Shown: positions 1-10,259 of the stretch, one piece after another
Numbering within the stretch: the stretch's first letter is position 1
How the letters are laid out: each line of letters opens with the position of its first letter
DNA from: Saccharina japonica
Lineage: Eukaryota > Sar > Phaeophyceae > Laminariales > Laminariaceae
Direction: 5' to 3'
Assembly (NCBI GenBank): GCA_008828725.1
Contig: MEHQ01003724.1
Span: forward strand, 248,001 to 312,000
Length of the DNA stretch: 64,000 bases
The notes under the pieces: model-generated
What the model was told of the DNA's origin: nothing
Databases searched by the model: none
Seen by the model: the letters and a program-made list of their open reading frames with translations, nothing else
Translations under genes and position numbers: made by a program

Positions 1-1954
1 GGCAACGTTCCCGGCGCAGAAAAAAAAAACAGAAACGATCGCCACTCCTGTGCCAAACCAAAGCGGTTTACGGTATTGCTTCGTCCCGGTACCTGGTATA
101 TATTCCCTGAACGGGCGGGCAGGCACGAGGACCGAGGGCACTCACTGTCTCACTATCTTATCCGTCCCCGAGTAGAAACAGCCCGCGCCAAAAGCGTTTC
201 ACATCCCTTTACTACATGTACGTACTGTAGACTGTAGGTCACCTGCTGTGGGGGGGCGCTCGAATTGCTGCACTCTCCATCGGCGGCGGGCTCGGCGGAC
301 GCGCTGCTGGGGGTGGCGTTGGCGGCGACGGGCTTGGTTGGTGTCGGTCTGAACGCCCCCCCCGCGTGTTGCGGTAGAACTCGTTGCCTGTAAAGCATGA
401 CACGAGAACGGCGGCACGGGAGACGACGAGATTAACGAATGAAGGACGGCAGCCAGCACAATAACGCGAGCATGCCGACGGCGGACAGCGGTGGGAAAAA
501 TGCGCGTGGACTCCATGTCGTAGTACGTGCACATGTATAATATGTACAGCGAAGGGTTTGGCCGTACGGATATCGATGTTGATATCATACACACCATATC
601 ATAGTTTTCAGGAGACGGCTCCACAGCTTTTGGGGAAAGGTGCTACTGTATGTATGTAGGCTGCCAGTGCCTTCCGTTTCCGTCGTCCTTTCGGTGGCGT
701 GATAACTATACTACTTTTGTATATCATGACATGATAACGCCACGTATTTATTTCAATTAAAAAAAACGCTTGGAAATAACGCGCATAGTCTACATGTCTA
801 AATACAGGCAAATATGAAGAATAAAAGAAAAAACGCGCGAGGACCGGCGCTAGAGCTCACGCCATTGGCCAGGGTCCAAGTGAGGTCATCTACGAACCGT
901 TTTGTTTGTAGGAAACAGGCCGTTATATTATATGTACATGTACATACATACGCTATAATACTGAGTCAGCTACGGTATTGTATTCATGAATGGATGTGCA
1001 AGCTTGTGAGGTTTTCCATTCTTATGTAACGCCCCAAAGTGCCAGCCAGGTAGGGCACGATATAAACATATCCCAGGTACCTGGTATACTACGATGCATG
1101 CATCTAAGACAAACCACGGATTATGCACGAATCAGATTATTATTAGTACATGCAATGGGCTGATGATTTGTTATTTTTCCAACAGCACGACCCTCTTATC
1201 AAGTGGTCAATTTCGCAAATGCCACTTTCTTTCGCCTTTCGCACAATTTTATGCATACTATTAATAATATACTGCTGCTGGTATGAAATATGTTCGACTC
1301 CGTTTTGCTCTCTCGTTTTTGTTTTACCGCACGGCGGCTGAGAAACCGACTCCAGAACATTTTAGAGAATGTACCGGGGGCAGATTTTGATACGGAATTT
1401 TGGGATTTTGTAGATAAATACTCGTACCAGGTACAAGTACTCGTATAATATATATATACTCCCGTATTCTGTACGTATCGTACCAGGTATCACATACGAC
1501 ATACGATATGGGTTCGAATCAAAAGAACTCTTGAGCGTATGATACTATATACGAGTACTGCTGTACCTATAGGAAGGCCCAAGCATACGATGAAGGCGAT
1601 GTTTTGTCCTTGATCTCAGGTGTCAACAGTGGACAGGCAGACAGACCAGACGCATGCGATGCCAACGGGAACTAAAAACAGTAAGATCGTGTTTAGACGA
1701 ATACTTTTATGCATCCTGGGTCCTGAATCACCACACAGAGCTGTGAGCTGCTCGTGCAGCAGGAGTTATACTTCGTTTACCGAATCTTAATCTTTAGGTT
1801 TGTACGAGTATCATACAGTAGTAGGAGTGTGTACAAAGATAAGATTGCAAAGATCGTGCAACCTAAACCTAAACCGCTGTCATACATATAATACATATCG
1901 TAAGCGTATCATACTGCCTCTCGTCTCTGCCCCTTCTGCAACAAGCATGATAAC
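1..1954. other. Left flank without a recognised gene
   Basis: AT-rich sequence with many short repeats of the GTAC, GGTACC and TACGAGTA type, which recur throughout the window. I see no protein family, tRNA or rRNA here. The only coding-like stretch is a GC-rich, proline- and alanine-rich patch near 243-387 on the minus strand, listed separately. Confidence 0.5.
243..387 (-). CDS. Possible single exon of an unknown gene
   Basis: On the minus strand a plausible acceptor (TTTACAG before 387) and a plausible donor (CAGCAG/GTGACC at 243) bound a GC-rich 145 bp stretch that stands out from its AT-rich surroundings. All three frames are open or nearly so and give Pro/Ala/Ser-rich or Arg-rich translations, so I cannot choose one. 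No family is recognised. It could be an exon of a gene extending left of the window, or chance. Confidence 0.18.
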
Positions 1955-3159
1955 TAGGGCTGTGAGTTGGCTGACTAATAGTTGCCAGCTAGTTATTAGC
2001 TGGCTAGTTTTTTAAGTTAGTTGCGGCGGTGCCAACTATCCAACTATTTTTGTATTTTGGGTTTCCTTGCTCGTAGGAAGGCTTGTTTGGCACGGGGTGC
2101 GTATTTCTCGGCGTCCCCAAGCAGTACCACCACGCACAGAGAGAGGTCTTCCACAACTCATGGCGCATCAACCCATCGCCATCGACGGTGCCCGTGCCGA
2201 TGGCAGGGCCGAGGGTGCCGGCACCGCTGAGCCTGGCCTGTCGACGGACCATGGCGGTGATGGAGCGTCCGACGAAGAAGTGACTGTACCGAGCGAGCGC
2301 ACGCGACAAAGTAGCGGTTCGCTACCGCGTACAGAAGGAGGGCCGGTTTTCCAAGCGCCCCAAACGGGGACAGGGATTCATACTTTTGATGCGAGATGAT
2401 TTGCGGGGTTCTGCATCTTTGTAGTCCATCTGGGACAATATTTCAATATTTCCAATACATTCCCCGCACTAAGGTACATTTCTCAGGATGAGTTGAGCTG
2501 TTGGGAAATCTGGAGGCACCGTCAGAAAGCTCAACCCTGCGCGCAGCTTCTCACGATTTTTTATTATTATTATATTAATTCGCCCCGTGTATGCCAAAAA
2601 CGTATAAACAGGCCCCTTGTTTCCCTGGGTGTAATACTTTTCAAACCCAAATTCTGAGCACTGATTTGGGGAGCTATGACCATAGGCCGCCGGCCATTTT
2701 TTTCATAATAAAAAAACAGCTTTAGAGGGAGAGATATGAGGGAAACAATGTATACCGAAGGTCATTTTCCCCTGGTTACTACTGTTTGACAAATCGTGCG
2801 ATATACTCATAGAATATGGCAAACGATTGCTCTCGTCCACGCCTCCAGGCCGTTTTTTTTCGTTTGCAGCAATACCAAATTGTGTGAGATATTCATAATT
2901 TTGCCCAAAATGACTTATTTTGGTCGATTTTGGCCGGTCTTGGAGAAATATGTTTTGATGCATTGTTGTGTAACTACTTGGATTTACTCTGGAAACTTAT
3001 TTTTCTTTCTCGTTCTCAGCATCGATTCCTCTTGTATTTGCGATCACGAATATATGGTTGTCTCATAAAAAATATATATTATTTCATGAGTTATGACTAC
3101 TTCGTAAACACCATTGGAAATATTTTGTGCCGGACGGACCATACGAGTATACAGTAAAA

Positions 3160-3770
3160 GGTAGATGTGAGGGTATTACCTGCTGAGCTATAGGGGTAAA
3201 ATATCGATCGATTACCCAGCCCAGGGTAATCCTTAGTACACTCTCCCCCCCTCTGAACGGTGGGATTTTGGGACGTCGGTACCGTATACGGCCGTACGTT
3301 GACCTACCCGTTTCGTTTCAGTACCTGGGGAACCAGGGAGACGTGTTTTTTAGGGACGCACGCGCAAGCGTTTCTATAAAAGAAACGTTTGAAGTGAGAT
3401 TTGAACCCGTGTCCTCGACGACGTCAAATGTGAGGGTATTACCTGCTGCGCTATAGGGGTCAAAGATCGATCGATTACCCAGCCCAGGGTAATCCTTATA
3501 ACACTCTCCCCCCCTCTGAACGGCGGGATATTGGGACGTCGGTACCGTATACGGCCGTACGTTGACCTACCCGTTTCGTTTTAGTACCTGGGGAACCAGG
3601 GAGACGTGTTTTTTAGGGACGCACGCGCAAGCGTTTCTATAAAAGAAACGTTCGAAGTGAGATTCAAACCCGTGTCCTGCCGACGACGCCAAATGTGAGG
3701 GTATTACCTGCCGAGCTATAGGGGTAAAAGATCGATCGATTACCCAGCCCAGGGTAATTCTTATAACACT
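3160..3770 (-). repeat. Tandem tRNA-like (SINE-type) array, about 264 bp unit
   Basis: Roughly 2.3 head-to-tail units with a period of 263-265 bp (equivalent points at 3167, 3430 and 3695). On the minus strand each complete unit carries a Pol III A-box-like TAGCGCAGCAGG and, about 40 bp on, a B-box-like GGGTTCAAATC. A unit-specific body follows, containing the hairpin CGTTTC/GAAACG. The tRNA-like part does not form good acceptor or T stems, so this is a tRNA-derived repeat and not a working tRNA gene. Confidence 0.65.
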
Positions 3771-4060
3771 ACTCTGGTCTTATGGTTAATGCGGTCAACT
3801 GTGATGGCGGGACTTTGTCCCAACGTGCTATTACTGTAATAATACAAGTATGTCTCTGTCATGAGTGTGTCAACTGGATGATGAGCACCTCTTGCTCGGG
3901 TGTTTGAGCGATGCTCGTCCTGAGCTGTGTGTCGATCCCAGTCCATTTTGGTCGATCCCAGTCTACTTTGGTCGATCCTCGTCTAGTTTGGCCGATCCCA
4001 GTCTATTTTGTGTCCTATTTTTAGTTTGTACTGGTGATGTGCTACTGCCTGCCGCACGAG

Positions 4061-4270
4061 TATGTGTGTGTTGTCTTCACATTAAACCCGTTCTTTCTAC
4101 TCAACCACATCAGTACACCCAATGCCTGTCCTGATTCCCAATCCTATTAATAGAGAGATACAAATTCTGTGGTCAAAGACTGTGAAACAGAGAAAAACCA
4201 AAACAAAATAAACGCAAATTAATGGGTAAAGCAAGTGAGATGCTTAACGTACCGGGTACGAGAACGTACC
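4061..4270 (+). repeat. Interspersed repeat family B, copy 1
   Basis: Begins with a GT-rich run and TTCACATTAAACCCG, then CACCCAGTGCCTGTCC and TACAAATTCTGTGGTCA, and ends in an A-rich stretch. Close relatives lie at 11094-11290 and 24310-24515, and a diverged minus-strand copy begins the large duplication at 35105. This copy has CTATTAATAG (4144-4153) where the other two have CTAG. Confidence 0.7.
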
Positions 4271-4330
4271 ATATATGTCTGGTGCATCTCTTTAATATCC
4301 GACAAACTGAAACGGGATTTAGAAATATAC

Positions 4331-4571
4331 CTGTTTCTTGATCAAAACCAGAGATAATCTTAGCCCATTTATCATGCTTTTTGGGTGTGAAATGAAGCCA
4401 AATAGCGTATTTTTTGCCTCCGGCGGCGCCTTCAGCGGGGACCTCCGGAGGCGCCTCCGGCGGGCCCTCCGGGGGCGCCTCCAGCGGNGCCCCCTCGGCC
4501 GGGGGGGGCTTTTTTGGCTCGCTCCGCTCGTCTGACTTTAGTCGACTAGTTGGCTGGCTAGCGCCAGCCAA
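4331..4571 (-). pseudogene. Transposase-like N-terminal fragment with a Pro/Glu/Ala-rich tract
   Basis: A minus-strand open frame from an ATG at 4571 runs through a Pro-Glu-Ala repeat tract that includes one unresolved base (N at 4488). It then reads KKYAIWLHFTPKKHDKWAK and ends at a possible donor (ACAG/GTATAT near 4331). The W-x2-HF spacing recalls a BED-finger start, as in hAT transposases, but the expected CxxC is absent. Its position just inside the right end of the hAT-like element fits a decayed transposase 5' end. No downstream exons were found. A captured host fragment is the alternative. Confidence 0.3.
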
Positions 4572-4613
4572 CTAGTCAACTAAAGTCAGTTAGTTGGCTG
4601 GCTGCCAGCCAAC
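4543..4613. repeat. Palindrome cluster near the right end of the hAT-like element
   Basis: Two adjacent near-perfect hairpins: CTAGTTGGCTGGC pairs with GCCAGCCAACTAG, and TTAGTTGGCTGGC pairs with GCCAGCCAACTAA. The left end of the element (about 1965-2010) has related AGTTGGCTG and TTATTAGCTGGC words. These look like subterminal repeats of the transposon. Confidence 0.6.
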
Positions 4614-4661
4614 TAATAACTAGGCGGGAACTCCAGCCAACTCACAGCCCTAATGATAGCC

Positions 4662-4797
4662 CACCGCGGCTCTATGGCCCATATAGCCGCGGCTAACCGC
4701 TCCATATCCCAAATAGCCGCGGCTAACCGCTCCATAGCCCAAATAATCGCGCGGCTAACCGCTCCATAGCCAAAATAGCCGCGGCTAACCGCTCCAC
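4662..4797. repeat. Minisatellite of about 36 bp units
   Basis: About four tandem units of the form AAATAGCCGCGGCTAACCGC followed by TCCATA and CCC. Each unit contains the palindrome TAGCCGCGGCTA. It directly follows the right target duplication of the hAT-like element. Confidence 0.75.
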
Positions 4798-5075
4798 GTG
4801 TGTGTGTGTGTTCTTCACATTAAACCTTCCTTTCTACCCGTCGACATCCAGCACACCCAGTGTCCGTGCCGATTCATCCTAAAAAGATGCCAGTTCTGTG
4901 GTCACAAAACTACGACACAGAGATACTACACTCAGTGCAGTAAGCAGAGCAGACAATGCAATGCCATATACGACAGGCAAGACCTACCCTGCTAGCAGTC
5001 CAGGTGCATGCAAGAGAAAAAAAGAGAAAAAAAAGAAAAAAGCGAAAAGGAAAAATAAAAAAAGTCCAGTCGTGA
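4795..5075 (+). repeat. Interspersed repeat family A, copy 1, with A-rich tail
   Basis: A (GT)n start is followed by TTCTTCACATTAAACC, a body of about 190 bp and a long A-rich tail (about 5010-5063). One frame (4798-4995) stays open and ends in a Cys-rich segment with [15 protein letters not shown]. Other copies are at 11887-12225 (dimer), 34620-34912 (-), 41899-42141 (-) and a fragment at 10905-10962 (-). The A-rich tail suggests retroposition. Confidence 0.7.
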
Positions 5076-5212
5076 GTTTTTTCTTCGTGTTGTGACGCAC
5101 AACCCTGCCAAGTTTCGTTTTCCAACTCTCAAAAACCAAGGCGCAAAGTTGCGAAGGGATAAAGTTCTGGCTGTCGCTGGAACCAGCTCGTAGTATTATA
5201 ATGAGGAGATAT

Positions 5213-5249
5213 TTGATGCTGAGAAGGGCGCAGCCCTTCGAAGCATCAA
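5213..5249. repeat. 37 bp near-perfect hairpin
   Basis: TTGATGCT-GA-GAAGGGC-GCA and then GCCCTTC-GA-AGCATCAA: two paired arms of 8 and 7 bp, separated by a symmetric GA/GA internal loop and closed by a 3-base loop. No gene is adjacent. The function is unknown. Confidence 0.6.
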
Positions 5250-5827
5250 TAGATGCTCTTCATAATGGTTGGGTATGTGCCCGTGGGGGTGTACCCCCCT
5301 GGTCGCGAACGGACACAAACGGACAAAAAACAGTTCTGAAAGCTGCCGCAGCGTGGCTTTATTTAAAGAATCCTTAATATTGAGGTTTGTCCCTCGCACT
5401 TCGCACTTCGCACTTCGTTCGCTTTGCTTTTTTTTGGCGCGCGACGCGTACACTGAACCGATTCAGACACGCTCGGGACTGATAGAGGCCCGCTATTTGT
5501 GCCGACCGTCCTGTGCTATTCGTGTCGAAAGCCGTGCCGAGATCGGAGAGCTAGGCGGTAGTGACTGCCCTAAACTGTTGCCAGTACCAAATTGTGTCAC
5601 TGGGATTTCTCGGCAGTAGAGCAAACTAGCAGTAGTATATAGCAACGATGAGGAGACATGTCAAGCAAGGCAAAACATGCGCTGTCAAGGGTGTAGGGTG
5701 GCGTGTTCCACACTAAAAACTAGTTGTTTGGTGACAGTCACGGCATGTCAAGGCTGTCAAGGGTTGAAACTGAAGACCACATTTATTTCTCGGCAGTAGA
5801 GCAACAACGGTGATGATCGGACGAGAA

Positions 5828-6261
5828 GAGGAAGACCATCATCGCACACAACTACAAAAGCAACCAGCACACACACCACCATCACCAGCAAACACCACAA
5901 CGACGACCATCACCACCACCGCCACCACCCCTGCCCCACGAGCCGCAGGAGCACCAGAAGTTGTTGTTGCTCGTAGTGGCTGGTGGTGGTTGGTGGTGGC
6001 TTCGTCCCGTGGTTTGGTGGCAGGCAGGTAGGTGGTGATGGTGATGATCGATCGTGATTGTGTCGAACAGGAGGAAGACCATCATCGCACACAACTAAAA
6101 GCAACCAGCACACACACCACCATCACCAGCAAACACCACAACGACGACCATCACCACCACCGCCACCACCCCTGCCCCACGAGCCGCAGGAGCACCAGAA
6201 GTTGTTGTTGCTCGTAGTGGCTGGTGGTGGTTGGTGGTGGCTTCGTCCCGTGGTTTGGTGG
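5828..6261 (+). repeat. Direct duplication of a 193 bp segment, period 243 bp
   Basis: 5828-6020 and 6071-6261 are nearly identical, differing by a short deletion and few substitutions. Each has CCA/CAC-rich sequence on the left and TGG/GGT-rich sequence on the right, so each can fold on itself. The short CACCACCACC-type ORFs here are by-products of this composition. Confidence 0.85.
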
Positions 6262-6369
6262 TGGTTCCTGGTACGCACTCGTTCAGCAGCAGCAGCATTT
6301 TGTTTTTTTTTGTCCATCCCATTTCTTATCTGCTGCTGCTGCTGATGCAGAAAACAAAAAGACAATAAA

Positions 6370-6585
6370 ACACGATTTCTGAAATGATACAGATTTTACG
6401 AAATACGAGCAAAAAGACAATACAAATAAAAACGAATTCTGAAATGATTCAGATTTCTTAGTTTGCATTTTTCTCTGTACAAGGTTTTTGCGCTGACACG
6501 CATCGCTTAACAATAAATGTTGGTGGGTGGTGTTGGTGATTGTAGGACTACCAGCCCAGGGACCAACCGACCTGATACCCAAGGG
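6370..6585 (+). repeat. Dispersed repeat C, copy 1
   Basis: Shares with 7945-8150 the blocks ACGAGCAAAAAGA, CGAATT.TGAAATGATTCAG, TTTTTCTCTGTAC and GTTTTTGCGCTGACACGCAT, and the run TTGGTGGGTGGTGTTGGTGA. The end of family B (GACAAA..AAA..GTT.TGAAA) resembles its first part. Confidence 0.75.
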
Positions 6586-6794
6586 TAGTCGAAAAAATTT
6601 TTTTCGACACCTCACGTCAAATTGTTCAACTTTCACGTTTTGACAGGGGGGGGGGTACCTGAGAGACCATCCCCTCCCTCTACGCCTATACAATACATAT
6701 ATAAAACTGAACACAGGGGATGGTAGAGGGCCGCCCCCCCCCCCCCCTGCTTGATACAAGGCCTTCCATACTACTACAATACCAGGGGCGGCCG

Positions 6795-7008
6795 CAGGCC
6801 TATGAGCTGCAGCTGCGTAAAGGCAGCGACTGCAGCAGGAGAGTCGAAGGAGAGTAGTGAGCGGTACAAAGGAGCTATGAGCTCGATCGAAGGTGGACCA
6901 GAAGGTCCCGAAGAGCCGTGGGATCCACAGGCTTGGATGGATAAGCACTGCCTGAAGAAGGTCGCGACGGACGGGGCCTCTGTATATCAGTCCAGTCAAG
7001 TCCAGTAG
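6795..7008 (+). CDS. Unrecognised coding-like stretch
   Basis: A plus-strand frame gives a balanced acidic composition (for example GGPEGPEEPWDPQAWMDK) in a region more GC-rich than its neighbours, ending at 7008. No family is recognised and no clear splice sites join it to the MRNIP homologue, which already has a good start at 10260. It may be an exon of an unknown gene or chance. Confidence 0.18.
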
Positions 7009-7837
7009 TGGTCGACCGCCTTGATGCCCTATACTCGCCCTGCCCTATATCGTATACTTCGAGTATAGGAGTACCTGGTATCTGGTATCATCAACTCGTA
7101 TATACCGGTACGTACCTGTGGTACCTCATATATCCATGTTGCCTTGCCTTACCACCGAGCTGCAGCAGCATGCTTGCTCGCACAGGTGAATCTTGGTACT
7201 ACAGCAGCAAGCAGTACTCGTAGCCTTCCCGCAGTTACTACAGAAGTCGAACATTGCAAGCCGTTGCTTCGTGTGTTTCTGGGTGGGGACTTGGATGCCG
7301 TATTTAGACGAGCCACGTATGTATTCATACTGGTGTGGGTAGACCCTTTTACTCACAATCTCTATACTAATACGAGTATATCTCGGTAGCACTACTTGTA
7401 CGAGTAATTGCCCCGGTCTGCCCTACGTGGCGGTACTACAGTAGTACTGTAGTATTAATAGTACCTCCTTAATACTGCACTCTGCTGTACGCGCGGAGAA
7501 TATTTATTTTTGACCGGCGCTACAGCAGTATAACCTGGTAGAACACTGCGAATCGTTGCTCGGGTTGTTTTATGTTGGTTCTGTGTGGGGACGTGACACT
7601 GAGCGCCGTGTTGCACGAACCACCTGGTACGAGTAGACAATCTTACTGCTTCCGTAAATATCCTGTACCTATCTGTCGGAGATGTGATGTTACTCGTACG
7701 TTATTTGACTTGCTGCGAGGGTTTGCATCTGTCCGGTACTAGCTGTTACACCAAACATACACCGATACTGACCGACACACCCTGCTGGATACACCGGATA
7801 CACCACCGGTATACACAAGGTATATTCGTACACGAAA

Positions 7838-7895
7838 AAAAAAAAAAAAAAGTGGTAATTTTTTTTTTTTTTCGGCCTCTGGGGGGGGGGGGGGT
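7838..7895. repeat. Poly-A, poly-T and poly-G runs
   Basis: An A run, a short spacer (GTGGTAATT), a T run and then a G run. The A and T runs can pair as a hairpin. This is likely slippage-prone, and the run lengths may be assembly-dependent. Confidence 0.7.
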
Positions 7896-7944
7896 TAGGT
7901 GTATGATATCCAAATCCTCGGCCTCCGCCCTTGTGATACGCTGA

Positions 7945-8150
7945 TAAATAGTTTTTACAAAATACGAGCAAAAAGATCATACAACAAAAACGAATTATGA
8001 AATGATTCAGATGTATTTGTTTACTGGTACATTTTTCTCTGTACTCGTACAAGGTTTTTGCGCTGACACGCATCGCTTAATTAACAGTAAATGTTGGTGG
8101 GTGGTGTTGGTGATTGTGGGACTACCAGCCGAGGGACCAACCGACCAACC
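7945..8150 (+). repeat. Dispersed repeat C, copy 2
   Basis: Second copy of the repeat at 6370-6585, with short insertions such as an added TACTCG. A degenerate third piece (AAAAAAGGTTTATGTGCTGACCC) follows at about 8203-8230. Confidence 0.7.
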
Positions 8151-8431
8151 CAGTAAATCTCTCACCCACCACGCACACCCATCAATTACCTGCCGGTCAG
8201 TAAAAAAAGGTTTATGTGCTGACCCAAATCGCTTAGAATAAAAAACGATCCCATCAATGACAATTAATTGCAGGAACACAGCAAAAAGAGAAGAGCCGCC
8301 AACGCAGTAGCTTAATGCAGTTAGGAGTTTGACCACTTGAAGGCGTCTGTCACGCTCCTCATTCCCACCGTTCTTGTAGTGTATACGTACGGTACAAGGT
8401 ACGACGTATAAATCGTGAGACGAAAAGATAA

Positions 8432-8473
8432 CACCACCCGGACTACACCACCCGGACTACACCACCCGGACTA
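8432..8473. repeat. 14 bp unit repeated three times
   Basis: CACCACCCGGACTA occurs three times in perfect tandem. Confidence 0.9.
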
Positions 8474-10259
8474 CGAGTACGGTAATACGTACGTACACGG
8501 GCAGAGTTCAGAGAACAGAGGAGCGCCGGTCATGTCTGTGTCTGGTGAACATGAACCAGATCGAACCGTTGTCGTCTCGGCCGGGCGAGTTTGGCAGCAA
8601 TACAGACAGCCAGGGACATATAAGCGTGAGATGTACCGGGTATATAGCAGGTATGATCTACAGCAGTGTGTGTGTACATAATATGTACGGGTATGCTACA
8701 TACATAATATCTGAATATCTGATGGATCATGCAAGCTGCTGCAAGCGAAAGCGGTTGTTGTTTACTTACTGCTGCTGTGTGTCCAATAAAACGCGGGCCT
8801 ATCAGGAGAGCGATAGGACAACCGCCCAACGGCATGTGACGTAGTTGAAATGTTGAAATTCAAGCTTGAAACTTGCAATTTGAAACTCAACACTTTATTT
8901 CTAGTATGATACATTGATACATTGTGTGTACGAGCTTTTGCGTCTATCCTCACATTACGATTCCGTCGGAAATCATCTCGTCCAGCCACGCGCCCTTCAA
9001 CTGCCCGCCCAATCTACCCTGCATCTTCCGCTCTTCCTTCTTGCGTCTGCAGTCTGCAGGCAGTGCTTCTGAAGTGCCCTCTCTGATAAGCTTGGAAGAT
9101 CTGCCCAACAAAGTAAAGTATCGAGATGAGTTCGAGGAATCACGTAACTACTGTACACGTAACACGTTGTGCGAGTGCCAATTCAAGGTACGAGTGCTAC
9201 TCGGTACTGGTATATACTTGTTGTGCAGGAGCACGCTGCTGCTGCTGTGTACGGTGCGTGCGAACAGAGGTGCAGGACGTATGTATGATGTCATCATCAT
9301 CGAGTCACGACCTCTGGAGTGACTATTTTTTCTGGCCTTTTTTTCTGGAACACAAGGAAAACGTCGAGATACGGCGGCAGCGAGAGGGAAACTCGGAAAA
9401 AAAAACCCAGACACCTTTTCACGTGCCCGCCTGAGGCAAGGCTTGGTGTCGATATTGGTCCGCAAAAGTAACAGCACTAACTGCTTTAGACTTAGACACG
9501 CTGCACGCATGTTGTTGGCAGTGCAGCAACTATCAGGAAGCAGTGACAACAACTCGCAACGCTGTACGTAGCAACATGACAAGGAGCTACGTACCTGCTG
9601 CGCGTCGTCATCGCACTATTTTGATCACAGAAACCTAGTCGAAGAAGCACGAAGCAAGGCAACTACGAGAACTCACCTCCCTGGGAAAAAAACGAACTCC
9701 AATGTGCGACGTTCGGAACACACAGAGTAGTAGTCAAGAGCAGAAGTGGGAGAGCTGCGCGCTGCGCTGTTGGTTGTCTGCTGTCTGCTGTTGGTTGCCG
9801 CCGCTCGCGATCTGCTTGCGATAAAAAAAGCTTGTTCCTGACGACGTTTTGATTGGCCAATATCCTGCCGCACGTGTTTCCTCCGCATTTTGTATTTTTT
9901 CCAGATTATTTTCATCCATTTTTATTTTTCGACAGAGGAACAGGTTCACCAACAGAGGTTGAATCAGAGAGAGGTAGCTAACGACCCACGACCCCCGCGA
10001 CGCGCAGAGCTTGTACAGCACCCGCGTGTTGCTCTATGGGGTGTAGCTGCTACACGTTTCGCAAGATTTGGCTCCTGCTAAACGTGTGAGGCTGTGAATA
10101 AGTCGCAGGTACTGGGTACATACACACAGTAGAGCCCCCTGCTTTCATCGAACCAAATGGGAGTTGCACAGCTACGTTAGGCCACTGCACTTTTGGCTTG
10201 CTGCTGCTGCCTGCTGTCGCTGAGACACCGTGCTTCCCTCGAGCAACGGCACTGGGCTG

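Larger units (their letters stand above)
1955..4652. mobile_element. hAT-like DNA transposon, 2.7 kb, non-autonomous and nested
   Basis: Both ends carry the terminal inverted repeat TAGGGCTGTGAGTTGGCTG: read forward from 1955, and on the minus strand from 4652. Similarity continues imperfectly for about 50 bp. The element is flanked by ATGATAAC (1947-1954) and ATGATAGC (4653-4660), an 8 bp target duplication with one mismatch. An 8 bp duplication and a TAGGG-type end are hallmarks of the hAT superfamily. No intact transposase is present; the one coding-like fragment (4331-4571) lies just inside the right end. A tandem tRNA-like array (3160-3770) and a family B retroposon (4061-4270) lie inside, so younger repeats have inserted into it. 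Confidence 0.7.
5250..10259. other. Repeat-rich intergenic region upstream of the MRNIP homologue
   Basis: No gene recognised. Contents are a CACTTCG microsatellite (about 5396-5420), a 243 bp-period tandem duplication (5828-6261), a dispersed repeat pair (6370-6585 and 7945-8150), homopolymer runs, a 14 bp triplicate (8432-8473) and a weak coding-like stretch at 6795-7008. Confidence 0.5.

Noticed and set aside
9126..9188. Alternative first exon for MRNIP ending in LCECQFK
   Set aside because: The CxC spacing does not fit the zinc knuckle, whereas 10260-10307 gives CFSCQ/MFQV with a strong GTAAGC donor.
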